A DNA stretch of 64,000 nt, taken from contig CAYXTO010000005.1 of the NCBI GenBank assembly GCA_964468045.1, positions 178,103 through 242,102 on the forward strand, given 5' to 3'. The notes beneath the pieces were generated by a model. That model ran no database searches. It was not told the DNA's origin and saw nothing but the letters and a program-made list of their open reading frames with translations. Shown here one piece after another: positions 9,506 through 17,664 of the stretch (positions within the stretch are counted from its first letter, which is position 1; each line of letters begins with the position of its first letter). This DNA is from JAWKXU01 sp964468045. Its GTDB lineage: Bacteria; Pseudomonadota; Alphaproteobacteria; Sphingomonadales; Sphingomonadaceae. Position numbers and translations under genes: made by a program.

Positions 9506-9841
9506 CCGATTTACGATTTTTACCGTCTAAAATACTCCTGTAAAACAATAGATTGCATTCCAATTTTTGCCAAATTGGATAACATTCAAAGTAATTGGTT
9601 TAGAATAATGTTCGGGAAAAAAGTCCGATGGGATCGGATGGTTTATTGGAACGATGTTCGGCTTTTTAAGCCAGTTGGGCAGCTGTTTCGCGGTGCTGGT
9701 TCGCCGTGCCAGGACACTCTTTTCCCGTCAGTGGAATGGGAAGCAGGGGGGATGATGTGAGGCAGGGCGAATGCCTTGCGGGAGCGGCTGAAGAACCGGG
9801 TTCGAGGTCGAGTCGTACCCTCGGTCAGGGCACGGTCTGGC
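9506..9841. other. Intergenic region with a perfect 8-bp dyad
   Basis: AT-richer than its surroundings and without a supportable ORF. It separates the receptor promoter from the tail of the large minus-strand operon. TCCAATTT (9559-9566) and AAATTGGA (9572-9579) form a perfect dyad with a five-base spacer, about 60 bp upstream of the receptor -35 box. It may be a second regulator site for that promoter. No convincing terminator for the operon was found here. Confidence 0.45.
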
Positions 9842-10183
9842 CTATTGCGCTGACGGCAATTTCGTGCGCGGTTTCGTTCGGGAGAGAATCCTCTCGTCGG
9901 TCCAGATCACCTCGGTCGTATGATCGACGCAGACGGATCCGATCCCGGCGATATCCTGGAGGGACTGCTCGATATAGTCCCGCATCCCCCCGAAGTGGAC
10001 GCAGGCCGTATCCGTCAGGCACAAGGTGACGGTCACAGCGCCATCGGCTGCAATGGCGACATTTTCGACCAGCCCCATTTCCAGCAGGCTCATCGGCTTG
10101 CCCATCGCGATGCTGCAGGGGTCCGGGATCGTATCGAGCCGTGCGTGGATCTCTTCCAGCAGCCAGGTTCGGTCCCGGGTCAT
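9842..10183 (-). CDS. DUF59/MIP18-family protein paired with an amidohydrolase (copy 1)
   Basis: 113 residues with the MIP18/DUF59 fold seen in iron-sulfur assembly factors and PaaD. Its ATG overlaps the amidohydrolase stop by four bases (ATGA), so the two are translationally coupled. Family members normally have DPE near the N-terminus and one conserved Cys; here the motif is DPCS, giving Cys23, plus Cys55 and Cys61 in LCLTDTACVHF. The same three Cys occur at the same three positions in the copy at 37226. Inference: a metal or Fe-S delivery partner for the adjacent enzyme. It is the last gene of the operon read from 16958. Its true substrate protein is unknown. Confidence 0.75.
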   Translation of the reverse strand: MTRDRTWLLEEIHARLDTIPDPCSIAMGKPMSLLEMGLVENVAIAADGAVTVTLCLTDTACVHFGGMRDYIEQSLQDIAGIGSVCVDHTTEVIWTDERILSRTKPRTKLPSAQ

Positions 10184-11241
10184 CCGCGAATGGCGCTCCA
10201 GGGCTGGGGAATGCCTTCGGCGCGGGCCTGCGCGAAAACGTCTTCCACAATACGAGGCAGCAATGCGTCCGCATCGAATCCGTAGAGCCCGAGGCCGTTG
10301 CGCCCGAGGATGTTCGCCCGGTCTTCCGCAGTCAGCGCGCGGATGCCGAACTCCTCCTGCCACTCGGGCGGGAATTGATAATCGCGGAACGCCTCGATCA
10401 GCGGGCGCGGGTGGGTGAGATTGTTGCCGCTGGCGAACAGCAGGCGGTCCGACCCGACTTCCGTCACCATCCGGCCGATCACCCTGGCGAAGACGCGCGG
10501 CTTGGTGAGCAGGAAGGAGAAGGTGGATTCCAGCGTCATGTAAAGATTGGGATGGCGCTTCATCAGTTCGATCGATTCATCGAGGAAAGCCGCGCCGCCA
10601 TGCACCATCTCGAACCGGATGTCGGGAAAGCGGGTGAGCGGCGAATCCATATCGTCGATCTCGAAAGCCTCTTTCGGCGCCGGCGCGAGCCAAAGCGCCT
10701 TGTGAACCGCGATGCGGCTGATGCCGAGGGACTGGCAATATTCGAAGAATGGCGTTGCCCAATCTGCTCCGTCCATTCGCCAGCCCTGGCCGACCCCGCC
10801 ATAGAAGAAGGCGGGATAGAGCTTCACCCCGTCGATGCCCAGTTCCTCTACCTGCTGCCTCAGTTCCTCCTTGGCGCTTGCGACGCTTGGATTGCCGACC
10901 GTGCCGTACATCTTCACCCGGTCGGGATGCGCGTCGCGGAAGGCGGCGCATTTTTCCGGCAGGGTTATATGGCCGAGGCCGAAGCCGAGATTGGGCAGTG
11001 CGTGCAGCACCGCGAAATCGACCGGGCTTTCGACGAATTCGGCCCTGCCGATCATGTCGAAGGTCTGGTCGCGAAAGAACTCGTCCGGCCGGAGTGCGTA
11101 ATGGGCATGCGCTTCATCGAAGGACAGCTTGTGCGAGGCGTAAACGGCCTCGATCTGCGCTTTGGCCCCCGGGTTCTGGTTTTCCGGCGACATGTTCCAC
11201 GGATGGACCACCGCATCGACGATGATCTGGCCGTCGATCAT
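10180..11241 (-). CDS. Amidohydrolase-2 (ACMSD-like) family protein (copy 1)
   Basis: 353 residues, a TIM-barrel hydrolase or decarboxylase relative. Family landmarks present: VHPWN near residue 13, GVKLYP, AVHKA, and the EMVHGG motif. The usual first-strand HxH is reduced to His-Pro-Trp, and the usual late GTD motif reads ASG (LLFASGNNLTHP), so one His and the Asp metal ligand seem absent. The protein may therefore use fewer metal ligands or a different cofactor. It is coupled by four-base overlaps to a crotonase upstream and a DUF59 protein downstream. A paralogue with the same losses lies at 36118. Substrate unknown; C-C hydrolysis or decarboxylation of a ring-derived acid is possible. Confidence 0.8.
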   Translation of the reverse strand: MIDGQIIVDAVVHPWNMSPENQNPGAKAQIEAVYASHKLSFDEAHAHYALRPDEFFRDQTFDMIGRAEFVESPVDFAVLHALPNLGFGLGHITLPEKCAAFRDAHPDRVKMYGTVGNPSVASAKEELRQQVEELGIDGVKLYPAFFYGGVGQGWRMDGADWATPFFEYCQSLGISRIAVHKALWLAPAPKEAFEIDDMDSPLTRFPDIRFEMVHGGAAFLDESIELMKRHPNLYMTLESTFSFLLTKPRVFARVIGRMVTEVGSDRLLFASGNNLTHPRPLIEAFRDYQFPPEWQEEFGIRALTAEDRANILGRNGLGLYGFDADALLPRIVEDVFAQARAEGIPQPWSAIRG

Positions 11242-12053
11242 TGTCCGCCGTCATTCCTGTTATAGACCGGCGCCCGCTTTTCCAGCGCGGCATTCACGCC
11301 TTCGCGCAGATCGTCGCTGTAGGTCAGCGTCGCGACTGCCCAGAAGCTGGCGTTCATCGCACCCTGCAGATCCATGTGCCAGCTCTGGCGCAACTGCTGC
11401 TTGGTCGCTTCGATGGCCAGGCGCGGGCGTTCCGCTATGCGCGCGGCCAGTCTCACCGTCGTGTCCAGCAGTTCCTCCGGCTCCACCACGCGATTGACCA
11501 GGCCGATCTCCAGCGCCTGCGCGGCATCGACCAGATCTCCGGTCAGGGCCAGTTCGGCGGCCATGCCGCTGCCGACCAGCCGGGGCAGGAAATAGGTCCC
11601 GCCATTGCCGGGATTGAGCCCCAGCTTGATGTAGGTTTCGCCCAGCTTCGCCCGAGTGGAAGCGATGCGGATGTCGCAGGCCAGCGCGAAGTCCAGCCCG
11701 CCGGCGGTCGCCCCGCCATTGATCGCCGCGATCACGGGGAGGCGGCAGGAGACGATCTTCTGCGTCACTGGCCACAGCACCCGGGCGTTGTAGGGTTCCT
11801 GCGCCCTGGCGTGATCTTCGTCGAGGTAGCGCTTGAACTCGACCAGATCGGCCCCCGCGCAAAACTGCTTGCCCGCCCCGGTAATGACGAGGACGCGGAC
11901 GGAGAAATCCTCCTCCAGCACGTTGAGCGCATGGATCAGGTCGGCGGCGAGTTCGGGGACCACGCCATTGCCCCTGTCCGGCCGGTTCAGCGTGATCAGC
12001 GCGACCCCGTCCGCCGGGCGTTCCAGAATGATCGTGTCGTAAGCTGTCGTCAT
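11238..12053 (-). CDS. Crotonase-superfamily protein, atypical active site
   Basis: 271 residues with the crotonase oxyanion-hole segments GKQFCAGADL and INGGATAGGLDFALACDIRIA. By alignment from memory with rat enoyl-CoA hydratase, the first catalytic Glu position is Asp121 and the second is Tyr141, so ordinary hydration is doubtful; other crotonase chemistries (hydrolysis, isomerisation, C-C cleavage) are more likely. Both ends overlap neighbours by ATGA. The frame also stays open upstream through the thiolase gene, but the ATG at 12053 gives the family N-terminus (MTTAYDTIILERPADGVALITLNRP). Confidence 0.85.
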   Translation of the reverse strand: MTTAYDTIILERPADGVALITLNRPDRGNGVVPELAADLIHALNVLEEDFSVRVLVITGAGKQFCAGADLVEFKRYLDEDHARAQEPYNARVLWPVTQKIVSCRLPVIAAINGGATAGGLDFALACDIRIASTRAKLGETYIKLGLNPGNGGTYFLPRLVGSGMAAELALTGDLVDAAQALEIGLVNRVVEPEELLDTTVRLAARIAERPRLAIEATKQQLRQSWHMDLQGAMNASFWAVATLTYSDDLREGVNAALEKRAPVYNRNDGGQ

Positions 12054-13228
12054 CGGCTGCCTCCCTCCCGCTCGAGGATTGTCGCGATGGCAAGCGCATA
12101 GGAGCCATCGAGCCATCCACCGCCATTCACTGCCATGCCGATCCTTGCCTTGTCGATCTGGCGATCCCCGGCTTCCCCGCGCAATTGCAGGACAAGCTCG
12201 CAAAGCTGCGCGCAGCCGGTCGCCCCCAGCGCATGGCCACGGCTCAGCAGGCCGCCGCTCATATTGACGGGATGCGGGCCGGCCGGCCGGGTCAGTCCCT
12301 CCCGCGCCAGGACGAAGCCTTCCCCTTCCGCGCACAGGCCGATCTCGTGATACTGGATCAGCTCGGCCGGCGCCGCCGCGTCGTGCAGCTCGATCACGTC
12401 GCAATCCGCCACGCCCAGCCCGGCGATTGCGTAGGCCTTGGCGGCAGCATCCGCGACCGGCCTGCCGGCAGCGCCGGAGGCATTCTGGCAGGCGCGCACG
12501 ATGACGGCGGGGACAGGCAGGCTGCGGGCCCGCTCTTCCGAGCAGACCAGGATCGCCGCTGCCCCGTCGGTCATCGGCGAGCACATCGCCAGGGTCAGCG
12601 GTGGCGCGATCATCCGGCCGTTCAAGACATCTTCGATGGTCTGCGGCGTGCGCATCTGCGCCAGTGGATTACGGGTGGCATTGTCGCGGTTCTTCACCGC
12701 AATGCGCGCGAAATCGTCTGGCGTCGCGCCATAATCGTCCAGATAGCTTTGCGCGACCTGCGCATAATAATCCATCAAGATCGAGTTCGTGCTCTCGGCG
12801 CCCGGCTCCACTTCGCCGATGTCGTCGATATCCGTCGAACCGCGCAGCGCGTTGAACGCGCGCGTCCGGTCCGCATGGAACATCTGCTCCACCCCCAGCG
12901 CCAGCACCACTTCCGCACAGCCGCTGGCCACCGCTTCCACCGCGAGCAGGAAGGCCGAGCCGCCCGAAGCGCAGGCGTTCTCGACATTGATCAGCGGCAA
13001 ATGGCCGAGCGGGTGATCGCGGAAAGCGACCTGACCCTTGATCATGTCCTGCTGCAGGACGGTGGGCGCGATGGCGTTGCCGAAATAGACCCGGTCCGTG
13101 TCCGTGAAGGCGAGGCCCGCCGACCTGTAGGCTCGCTCGGTCGCTTCCACCGACAGACTGCGCAGGCCCCGTCCCGGCTGTTTGCCGAACTGCGTCATGC
13201 CGACGCCCACGATGGCGACGCGCCTCAT
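12050..13228 (-). CDS. Thiolase (SCP2/lipid-transfer type)
   Basis: 392 residues. The nucleophilic Cys is present (Cys86 in VENACASGGSA), as are ELHDAAA and GGLLSRGHALGATG with the catalytic His. The second thiolase Cys region reads MAVNGGGWLDG without a Cys, as in many SCP-x type thiolases. Expected reaction: thiolytic cleavage or condensation of a 3-oxoacyl-CoA in the last step of a beta-oxidation cycle. Coupled by four-base overlaps to the acyl-CoA ligase upstream and the crotonase downstream. Confidence 0.85.
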   Translation of the reverse strand: MRRVAIVGVGMTQFGKQPGRGLRSLSVEATERAYRSAGLAFTDTDRVYFGNAIAPTVLQQDMIKGQVAFRDHPLGHLPLINVENACASGGSAFLLAVEAVASGCAEVVLALGVEQMFHADRTRAFNALRGSTDIDDIGEVEPGAESTNSILMDYYAQVAQSYLDDYGATPDDFARIAVKNRDNATRNPLAQMRTPQTIEDVLNGRMIAPPLTLAMCSPMTDGAAAILVCSEERARSLPVPAVIVRACQNASGAAGRPVADAAAKAYAIAGLGVADCDVIELHDAAAPAELIQYHEIGLCAEGEGFVLAREGLTRPAGPHPVNMSGGLLSRGHALGATGCAQLCELVLQLRGEAGDRQIDKARIGMAVNGGGWLDGSYALAIATILEREGGSR

Positions 13229-14826
13229 GCTTCGCTTGCCTGATGCGGTTCTGCCCCCATCGATGTGCCGCCGCCGATCCGGCCGGAGTGGCCCTGCCAG
13301 TATCGGTCGCGCACTTCGCGGCGCAGGATCTTGCCATAGCCGCTGACCGGCAGCTCATCGACGAAGTCCACGGCCTTGGGCTTCTTGTAGCCGGCCAGAT
13401 GCTCGCCGCAGAAGGCGATGATGTCCTGCGCCGTCAGGGTCTCGCCCGGCTTGGGGACGACTACCGCGTGAACCGCCTCGCCCCAATAGGCATCCGGAAT
13501 GCCGAACACGACGCAATTGGCAACCGCCGGATGCAGGATGATTACTTCCTCCACCTCGCGCGGGTAGATGTTGTTGCCGCCGGAAATCACCGTGTCCTTG
13601 GCGCGGTCGAGCAGGAAGAGATAGCCGTGCTCGTCGAAATAGCCGATGTCCCCGGTATGCAGCCATCCGCCCCGCAAGGCTTCCGCGCTGGCTTCCGAAT
13701 TGTTCCAGTATCCCGGCATCACGACATCGCCCCGGGCAACCACCTCTCCCGCCTCGCCGGCGGGCAGCGGGTTGTCATCGGCATCGACGCAGTGCGCCTC
13801 CACATCGGTACGGACCTGTCCGGCGGAGCCGATACGCGGATCGTTCGCCGCCAGCAGTTCCGCATGGCGTGCGCGGCTCATGCCGGTGATCGTGATCGGC
13901 GCTTCGCCCTGGCCGTAGAGCTGGACGAAGATCGGGCCGAACGCCTCCATCGCCCTTTTGAGCTGCTCGACATAGATCGGTGCGCCGCCATAGCAGATCG
14001 CCTGCAGGCTGGAGAGGTCGTGGCGGCCCGGCACATGATCTTCCAGCATCCTGATGATCTGGGTGGGGGCCATGAAGGCGATATGTGAAACCTTCAGCCG
14101 CTCGACCGTGGACAGCAGATTGTCGACGTCGAAGCTCGCGGTCTCGGTGATGGCGTTGATCGCGCCGCGCGCCACGGCGGGCAGGGCGACGATGCCGCTG
14201 CCATGCGACATCGGCGCGCAATGCAGCACCATCTCCCCCGGCTGGATATTGTGCAGGTCGGCCAGGTAATTCATGATCACGCAGCGGACCATGCGGTGGT
14301 TCCATATCGCGCCCTTGGGCTTGCCGGTGGTGCCGGAGGTGTAGAACAGCCAGCACAGGTATTCCGGCGTGGCTTCGACGGCGGCGGCAAGGGCATCTGC
14401 CGGGTCGATCAGCGCGGCGAATGGCTTCGTCCCTTCGGTGGGCGCGGTGCAGATGCGGGCGACCGTGCCGAACAGGGCGGCGTGGGCCACGATCCCGTCC
14501 TGGTATTCCGGCCCGTGGATCAGGATCTTCGCGCCGCTATCCTGCACGATATAGGCCATTTCCCGGGGATGCAGCCGCGCATTGACCGGCACCACGACCA
14601 ACCCCGCGGCGAAGCAGCCGAAGATCACTTCCATGATGCGGGGTGAATTGGCGAGGCAGAAAGCCACGCGGTCGCCCGGTTCGCAGCCCATCGCCAGCAG
14701 ATTGCCGCCTATGGCGAGAGCCCGGTCGCGGAACTCGCGATAGGTCAGCCGTTCCTCGCCCTGCAGCAGGGCAAGCCCGTCCGGGCGATGCCGGGCGGAT
14801 TTTTCGAGGAACGCGAAGCTGTTCAC
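13225..14826 (-). CDS. Acyl-CoA ligase (AMP-binding), block A copy 1
   Basis: About 533 residues of the ANL superfamily. Adenylation motif FYTSGTTGKPKGAIWNH, A5-like YGQGEAPIT, the hinge Asp in LLDRAKD and the A10 Lys in SGYGKILRREV are all visible, so ATP-dependent CoA activation of a carboxylic acid is expected. No ATG fits the N-terminus; GTG at 14826, ten bases after the DUF35 stop, gives the family start MNSFAFLEKSARHRPDGLAL. A longer frame to 14910 would overlap the DUF35 gene. Its stop overlaps the thiolase ATG by four bases. Confidence 0.88.
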   Translation of the reverse strand: MNSFAFLEKSARHRPDGLALLQGEERLTYREFRDRALAIGGNLLAMGCEPGDRVAFCLANSPRIMEVIFGCFAAGLVVVPVNARLHPREMAYIVQDSGAKILIHGPEYQDGIVAHAALFGTVARICTAPTEGTKPFAALIDPADALAAAVEATPEYLCWLFYTSGTTGKPKGAIWNHRMVRCVIMNYLADLHNIQPGEMVLHCAPMSHGSGIVALPAVARGAINAITETASFDVDNLLSTVERLKVSHIAFMAPTQIIRMLEDHVPGRHDLSSLQAICYGGAPIYVEQLKRAMEAFGPIFVQLYGQGEAPITITGMSRARHAELLAANDPRIGSAGQVRTDVEAHCVDADDNPLPAGEAGEVVARGDVVMPGYWNNSEASAEALRGGWLHTGDIGYFDEHGYLFLLDRAKDTVISGGNNIYPREVEEVIILHPAVANCVVFGIPDAYWGEAVHAVVVPKPGETLTAQDIIAFCGEHLAGYKKPKAVDFVDELPVSGYGKILRREVRDRYWQGHSGRIGGGTSMGAEPHQASEA

Positions 14827-14836
14827 CGCGCTGCCG

Positions 14837-15229
14837 TCAGCTTGCCGATCGGCGGAAGACGGCGCATTCGCGCCCCTCCTCCTTGCCCACGAATTCGACC
14901 CTGTCGTCACAGCGATAGGCTGACCAATCCTCCTCGCCCTCGGGCTGGAGGCGAACCGCGAGCTGAACGCCTTCGTCGAGCTTCACCACGCCGATGGCGT
15001 AGGGGATGTCGGCCTCGAAGCCTTCCGGCGCGCCTTGCCGCAGCACGCAGAAGCTGTGCAGCGTGCCTTTGCCCGCCGACTTCAGCCAGCCGAGATTTTC
15101 GGACTGGCAATGGGGGCAGGCATAGCGCGGCCACATGTTCGGCTTGCCGCATTCATTGCAGTTCTGGACCAGCAAGTCGCCGGCTGTGAGGCCGTCGCGG
15201 AATTCGGAAACGATCTTGGGCAGGTTCAT
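14837..15229 (-). CDS. DUF35 zinc-ribbon/OB-fold protein (copy 1)
   Basis: 130 residues: an N-terminal rubredoxin-like zinc ribbon with Cys24-x2-Cys27 and Cys38-x2-Cys41, followed by an OB-fold. DUF35 proteins act as obligate partners of thiolase-fold enzymes and bind or channel acyl-CoA. It overlaps the stop of the Cys-less thiolase-like gene by four bases, so the two are almost certainly partners, as in Ltp2-ChsH2(DUF35) aldolases of steroid side-chain degradation. Confidence 0.85.
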   Translation of the reverse strand: MNLPKIVSEFRDGLTAGDLLVQNCNECGKPNMWPRYACPHCQSENLGWLKSAGKGTLHSFCVLRQGAPEGFEADIPYAIGVVKLDEGVQLAVRLQPEGEEDWSAYRCDDRVEFVGKEEGRECAVFRRSAS

Positions 15230-16458
15230 CGCTCAGGCCCCAGTTTCGTGCGTTCGAGCAGCAGGATCTGCGCATCCATGTAGCTGCCGCCAGTGCCGCC
15301 GATGATGGCGCGTCGGCATCCCTCGATCTGGCGTTTCGACGGCGCGCGATGGAGCAATTGCCGGATGCCTTCGACCAGCAGGGCAGTGCCGCCGCCGACG
15401 CCGGTATGCCCGGCCGACAGCAAGCCGCCATTGGTGTTGAGCGGCAGCTTGCCTCCCGGATCACCATTGCCGGCGGCGATCCAGCGTGCGCCTTCGCCCT
15501 TGGGCGCGATGCCGATGCCTTCGAGCGCGATGGTGGTCACCGCCGCATAGCTGTCGTAGATTTCCAGCAGATCCGCATCCTGCGGACCCCAGCCGGACTG
15601 GTTCCAGGCGCGTTCGGCAGCGAGCGGCCAGCCCAGCACGGCCTGGTCGGGTTCCTGGCTGAGGCAGTAATGGCTGACGCAGCCGCCGGAGCCCGCCAGG
15701 CGCACTGCGTGGCCGATGCCGCGCTTCTTCGCATTCTCCGTGCTGGTCACGACGAAGGCGCAGGCGCCATCCGCCATCGGTGGGCATTCGAAGGCATGCA
15801 GCGGGTCGGCGACCATCTGGGAGGACAGCACGCGCTCCACCGTCAGCGGCTTCTCATAGAACATCGCGTTCTCGTTGAGATTGGCCCAGTTGCGCAGGGT
15901 GACGCAGATCGCGGCCATTTCCTCCGGCGTGCTGCCCGAGGCATGCATGTAGCGCCGGGTGATCATCGCGCCGATGGCGTTGAACTGGATGCCCGTCGGC
16001 AGTTCCCATTCGCCGGGGATGCCGTTCTTCGACAGCATGGTGATCATTTCGTTGAGGTCGGCCGAGCCCCAGCGCTCGCATTGCAGGACCAGCACGTTCT
16101 GGGCATGCCCGGCGGTGATCAGGCCATGGGCCGCGCGCACCGCGTTGTCGCTGGTCGAGCCGCCGGAGTGCACCATGTAGCTGGATTTGCAGCTGCCGTG
16201 GATGCCCAGTTCCTCGACCATGCGGGAAAACACCAGATCGGCCTGGTCCGCCGCGGAATGCAGGTTGGGGATCAGCAGGATGGTATCGATGTCGCGCGGG
16301 ATCATCCCCGCATCCTTGAGCGCGAGGATCGCTACCCTGGTCAGCGCCTCGATGAAGCCGCGTTCAGGAAACCGGCCGGTCTTGATTTCGCCCACCCCGA
16401 CGAAGACCGGGTCGTTGGCCGCCCCAGGCGAGGTGTGTAACGTCCAGTTTTCAGCCAT
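15226..16458 (-). CDS. Thiolase-fold protein lacking the nucleophilic Cys (Ltp2/aldolase-like)
   Basis: About 410 residues with a thiolase fold, but the catalytic Cys position is Val96 (YMVHSGGSTSD replaces the usual NxCASGGS) and the HD motif reads YDSYAAV. The C-terminal His loop GGLLSAGHTGVGG remains. It therefore cannot run a normal thiolase cycle; its pairing with DUF35 points to a retro-aldol cleavage of a beta-hydroxyacyl-CoA or a lipid-carrier role. The ATG at 16458 is preceded by GGAGAGG at ideal spacing; an in-frame ATG at 16488 would overlap the MaoC stop by four bases and is the alternative. Confidence 0.8.
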   Translation of the reverse strand: MAENWTLHTSPGAANDPVFVGVGEIKTGRFPERGFIEALTRVAILALKDAGMIPRDIDTILLIPNLHSAADQADLVFSRMVEELGIHGSCKSSYMVHSGGSTSDNAVRAAHGLITAGHAQNVLVLQCERWGSADLNEMITMLSKNGIPGEWELPTGIQFNAIGAMITRRYMHASGSTPEEMAAICVTLRNWANLNENAMFYEKPLTVERVLSSQMVADPLHAFECPPMADGACAFVVTSTENAKKRGIGHAVRLAGSGGCVSHYCLSQEPDQAVLGWPLAAERAWNQSGWGPQDADLLEIYDSYAAVTTIALEGIGIAPKGEGARWIAAGNGDPGGKLPLNTNGGLLSAGHTGVGGGTALLVEGIRQLLHRAPSKRQIEGCRRAIIGGTGGSYMDAQILLLERTKLGPER

Positions 16459-16484
16459 CCGCCGCCTCTCCGTTTCTTGTCCAG

Positions 16485-16958
16485 TCATTCAGACAGTCGG
16501 CGCTTGGCCAGCATCGTCTGGAGGAAGGTCATCACTTCTTCGCCACTCTGGTTGCGGACCGAATACCGCACCCCCAGCGTGCCGTATTTCGGGCCGCTCG
16601 CTTCCAGCACCTCGACACTGCCGACCACATGCAGGGTATCGCCGGCGAAGACCGGCTTCGTTGCCTTCAGCCCGCTGATCTCGACCAGCGCGGCGATGGC
16701 ATCGCCGTAGAATCCGCTCAGGCCGATCAGTCCCACCGCGATGGAAAAGGTCAGGGGGCCGTGGGCGATCCGCTGCCCGAAGCGGCTGCTCTCCATGAAG
16801 GCGCCGTCGGTGTGCAGCTGGTAATGATCCCCGGTGAGGCCGGCGAAGGTGGTGATATCGCCGATATCGACCGTGCGTCCGCGCGTGGTCATGGTGTCGC
16901 CCGGTTCGAAATCCTCGAACCATTTGGGCTGGGGATCGGTAAAGCTTCGTCCGGTCAT
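16485..16958 (-). CDS. MaoC-type (R)-hydratase
   Basis: 157 residues, one hotdog domain. The hydratase-2 motif is intact: FAGLTGDHYQLHTDGAF gives Asp44 and His49 with the expected spacing, and RIAHG follows. Predicted reaction: hydration of an enoyl-CoA, feeding the DUF35/thiolase-like pair directly downstream. First gene of the eight-gene operon ending at 9842; the class-A operator sits 11 bp before its ATG. Confidence 0.85.
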   Translation of the reverse strand: MTGRSFTDPQPKWFEDFEPGDTMTTRGRTVDIGDITTFAGLTGDHYQLHTDGAFMESSRFGQRIAHGPLTFSIAVGLIGLSGFYGDAIAALVEISGLKATKPVFAGDTLHVVGSVEVLEASGPKYGTLGVRYSVRNQSGEEVMTFLQTMLAKRRLSE

Positions 16959-16968
16959 CACGCATTCC

Positions 16969-17011
16969 AAACAATCATTTGTTTATTAAGCTGCCGCAGC
17001 CCTGCGGTCAA
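16969..17011 (-). promoter_or_regulatory. Promoter with class-A operator (A1) for the MaoC-DUF59 operon
   Basis: On the minus strand TTGACC (17011-17006), 17 bases, TAATAA (16988-16983). The perfect dyad AAACAA-TCAT-TTGTTT (16969-16984) begins inside the -10 and covers the expected transcription start. The identical 16-mer recurs at 21837. A repressor here would block an operon of eight genes; the TetR gene 46 bp away is the obvious candidate. Confidence 0.7.
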
Positions 17012-17029
17012 GCGGGCAAGCGTTCCCGA

Positions 17030-17629
17030 TCAGTGGGGCCGCAGGCCGTCCAGCAGCGTATCGGCCATGAGCGTTCCGGCCTGCGTCGCCGTCAGCGGGC
17101 CGCCGGGCGAGAACCATTCCGGCGTCCAGTTCAAGGCGCCCAGGATGGTGAACACGGCGATCCGCTTGTTGAGATCGGGCCGGAACAGCCCCAGTTCCAC
17201 GCCTTCCTCCATCACCGAGATGAAGCTGCGCTCGTAGTCGCGGCGCCGCTCGATGGCGGCGGGCAGGTTGTCCGCCCCCAGGAAGCGCCACTGGTGGAAG
17301 ACCACGAGCGAGCGTTCCGGATTGTCGGCCACCACCTCGACATGCGCCACGATCATTCGGCGCAAGCGATCGAGCGGGGAATCCGGGCCCTGCGCATGAG
17401 GCTCCACCGCCGCGATGAAGCGGCCGATGCCGTCGGCGACGATATCGACCAGCAAGGCTTCCTTGCTCTGGATATGGGCGTAGAGGCTGCCCGGGAGGAC
17501 GCCGACCGCATTGGCGATATCCCGCATTGACGTGCCGGTGTAGCCCTGCTTGCCGAAGAGCTGCATGGCGACATTCATGATCGTCTCGCGAGATCCGCGC
17601 GTGCCGCCGGATGAAGGCGCATCAGCCAT
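17030..17629 (-). CDS. TetR-family repressor (block A)
   Basis: 199 residues. The N-terminal helix-turn-helix is clear: TIMNVAMQLFGKQGYTGTSMRDIANAVGVLPGSLYAHIQSKEALL. The C-terminal ligand domain contains GALNWTPEWFSPGG, a motif shared with the TetR proteins at 30569 and 38543 and typical of KstR2-like acyl-CoA-sensing regulators. It lies between class-A operators A1 and A2 and is the natural candidate to bind them; the inducer may be a CoA thioester of a pathway intermediate. Likely in one transcript with the acyl-CoA dehydrogenase upstream. Confidence 0.88.
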   Translation of the reverse strand: MADAPSSGGTRGSRETIMNVAMQLFGKQGYTGTSMRDIANAVGVLPGSLYAHIQSKEALLVDIVADGIGRFIAAVEPHAQGPDSPLDRLRRMIVAHVEVVADNPERSLVVFHQWRFLGADNLPAAIERRRDYERSFISVMEEGVELGLFRPDLNKRIAVFTILGALNWTPEWFSPGGPLTATQAGTLMADTLLDGLRPH

Positions 17630-17664
17630 AGGTAATAAACTCCGCCCGTGCCTCGTCCGTTCGC

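Noticed and set aside
9770..9841. Terminator for the MaoC-DUF59 operon
   Set aside because: Only weak five-base pairings (CGAGG/CCTCG) are present; not enough to support a terminator call.
12054..12584. Upstream extension of the crotonase frame into the thiolase gene
   Set aside because: The extension is Arg/Gly-rich and lies entirely over the thiolase coding sequence; the ATG at 12053 with a four-base overlap explains the gene.
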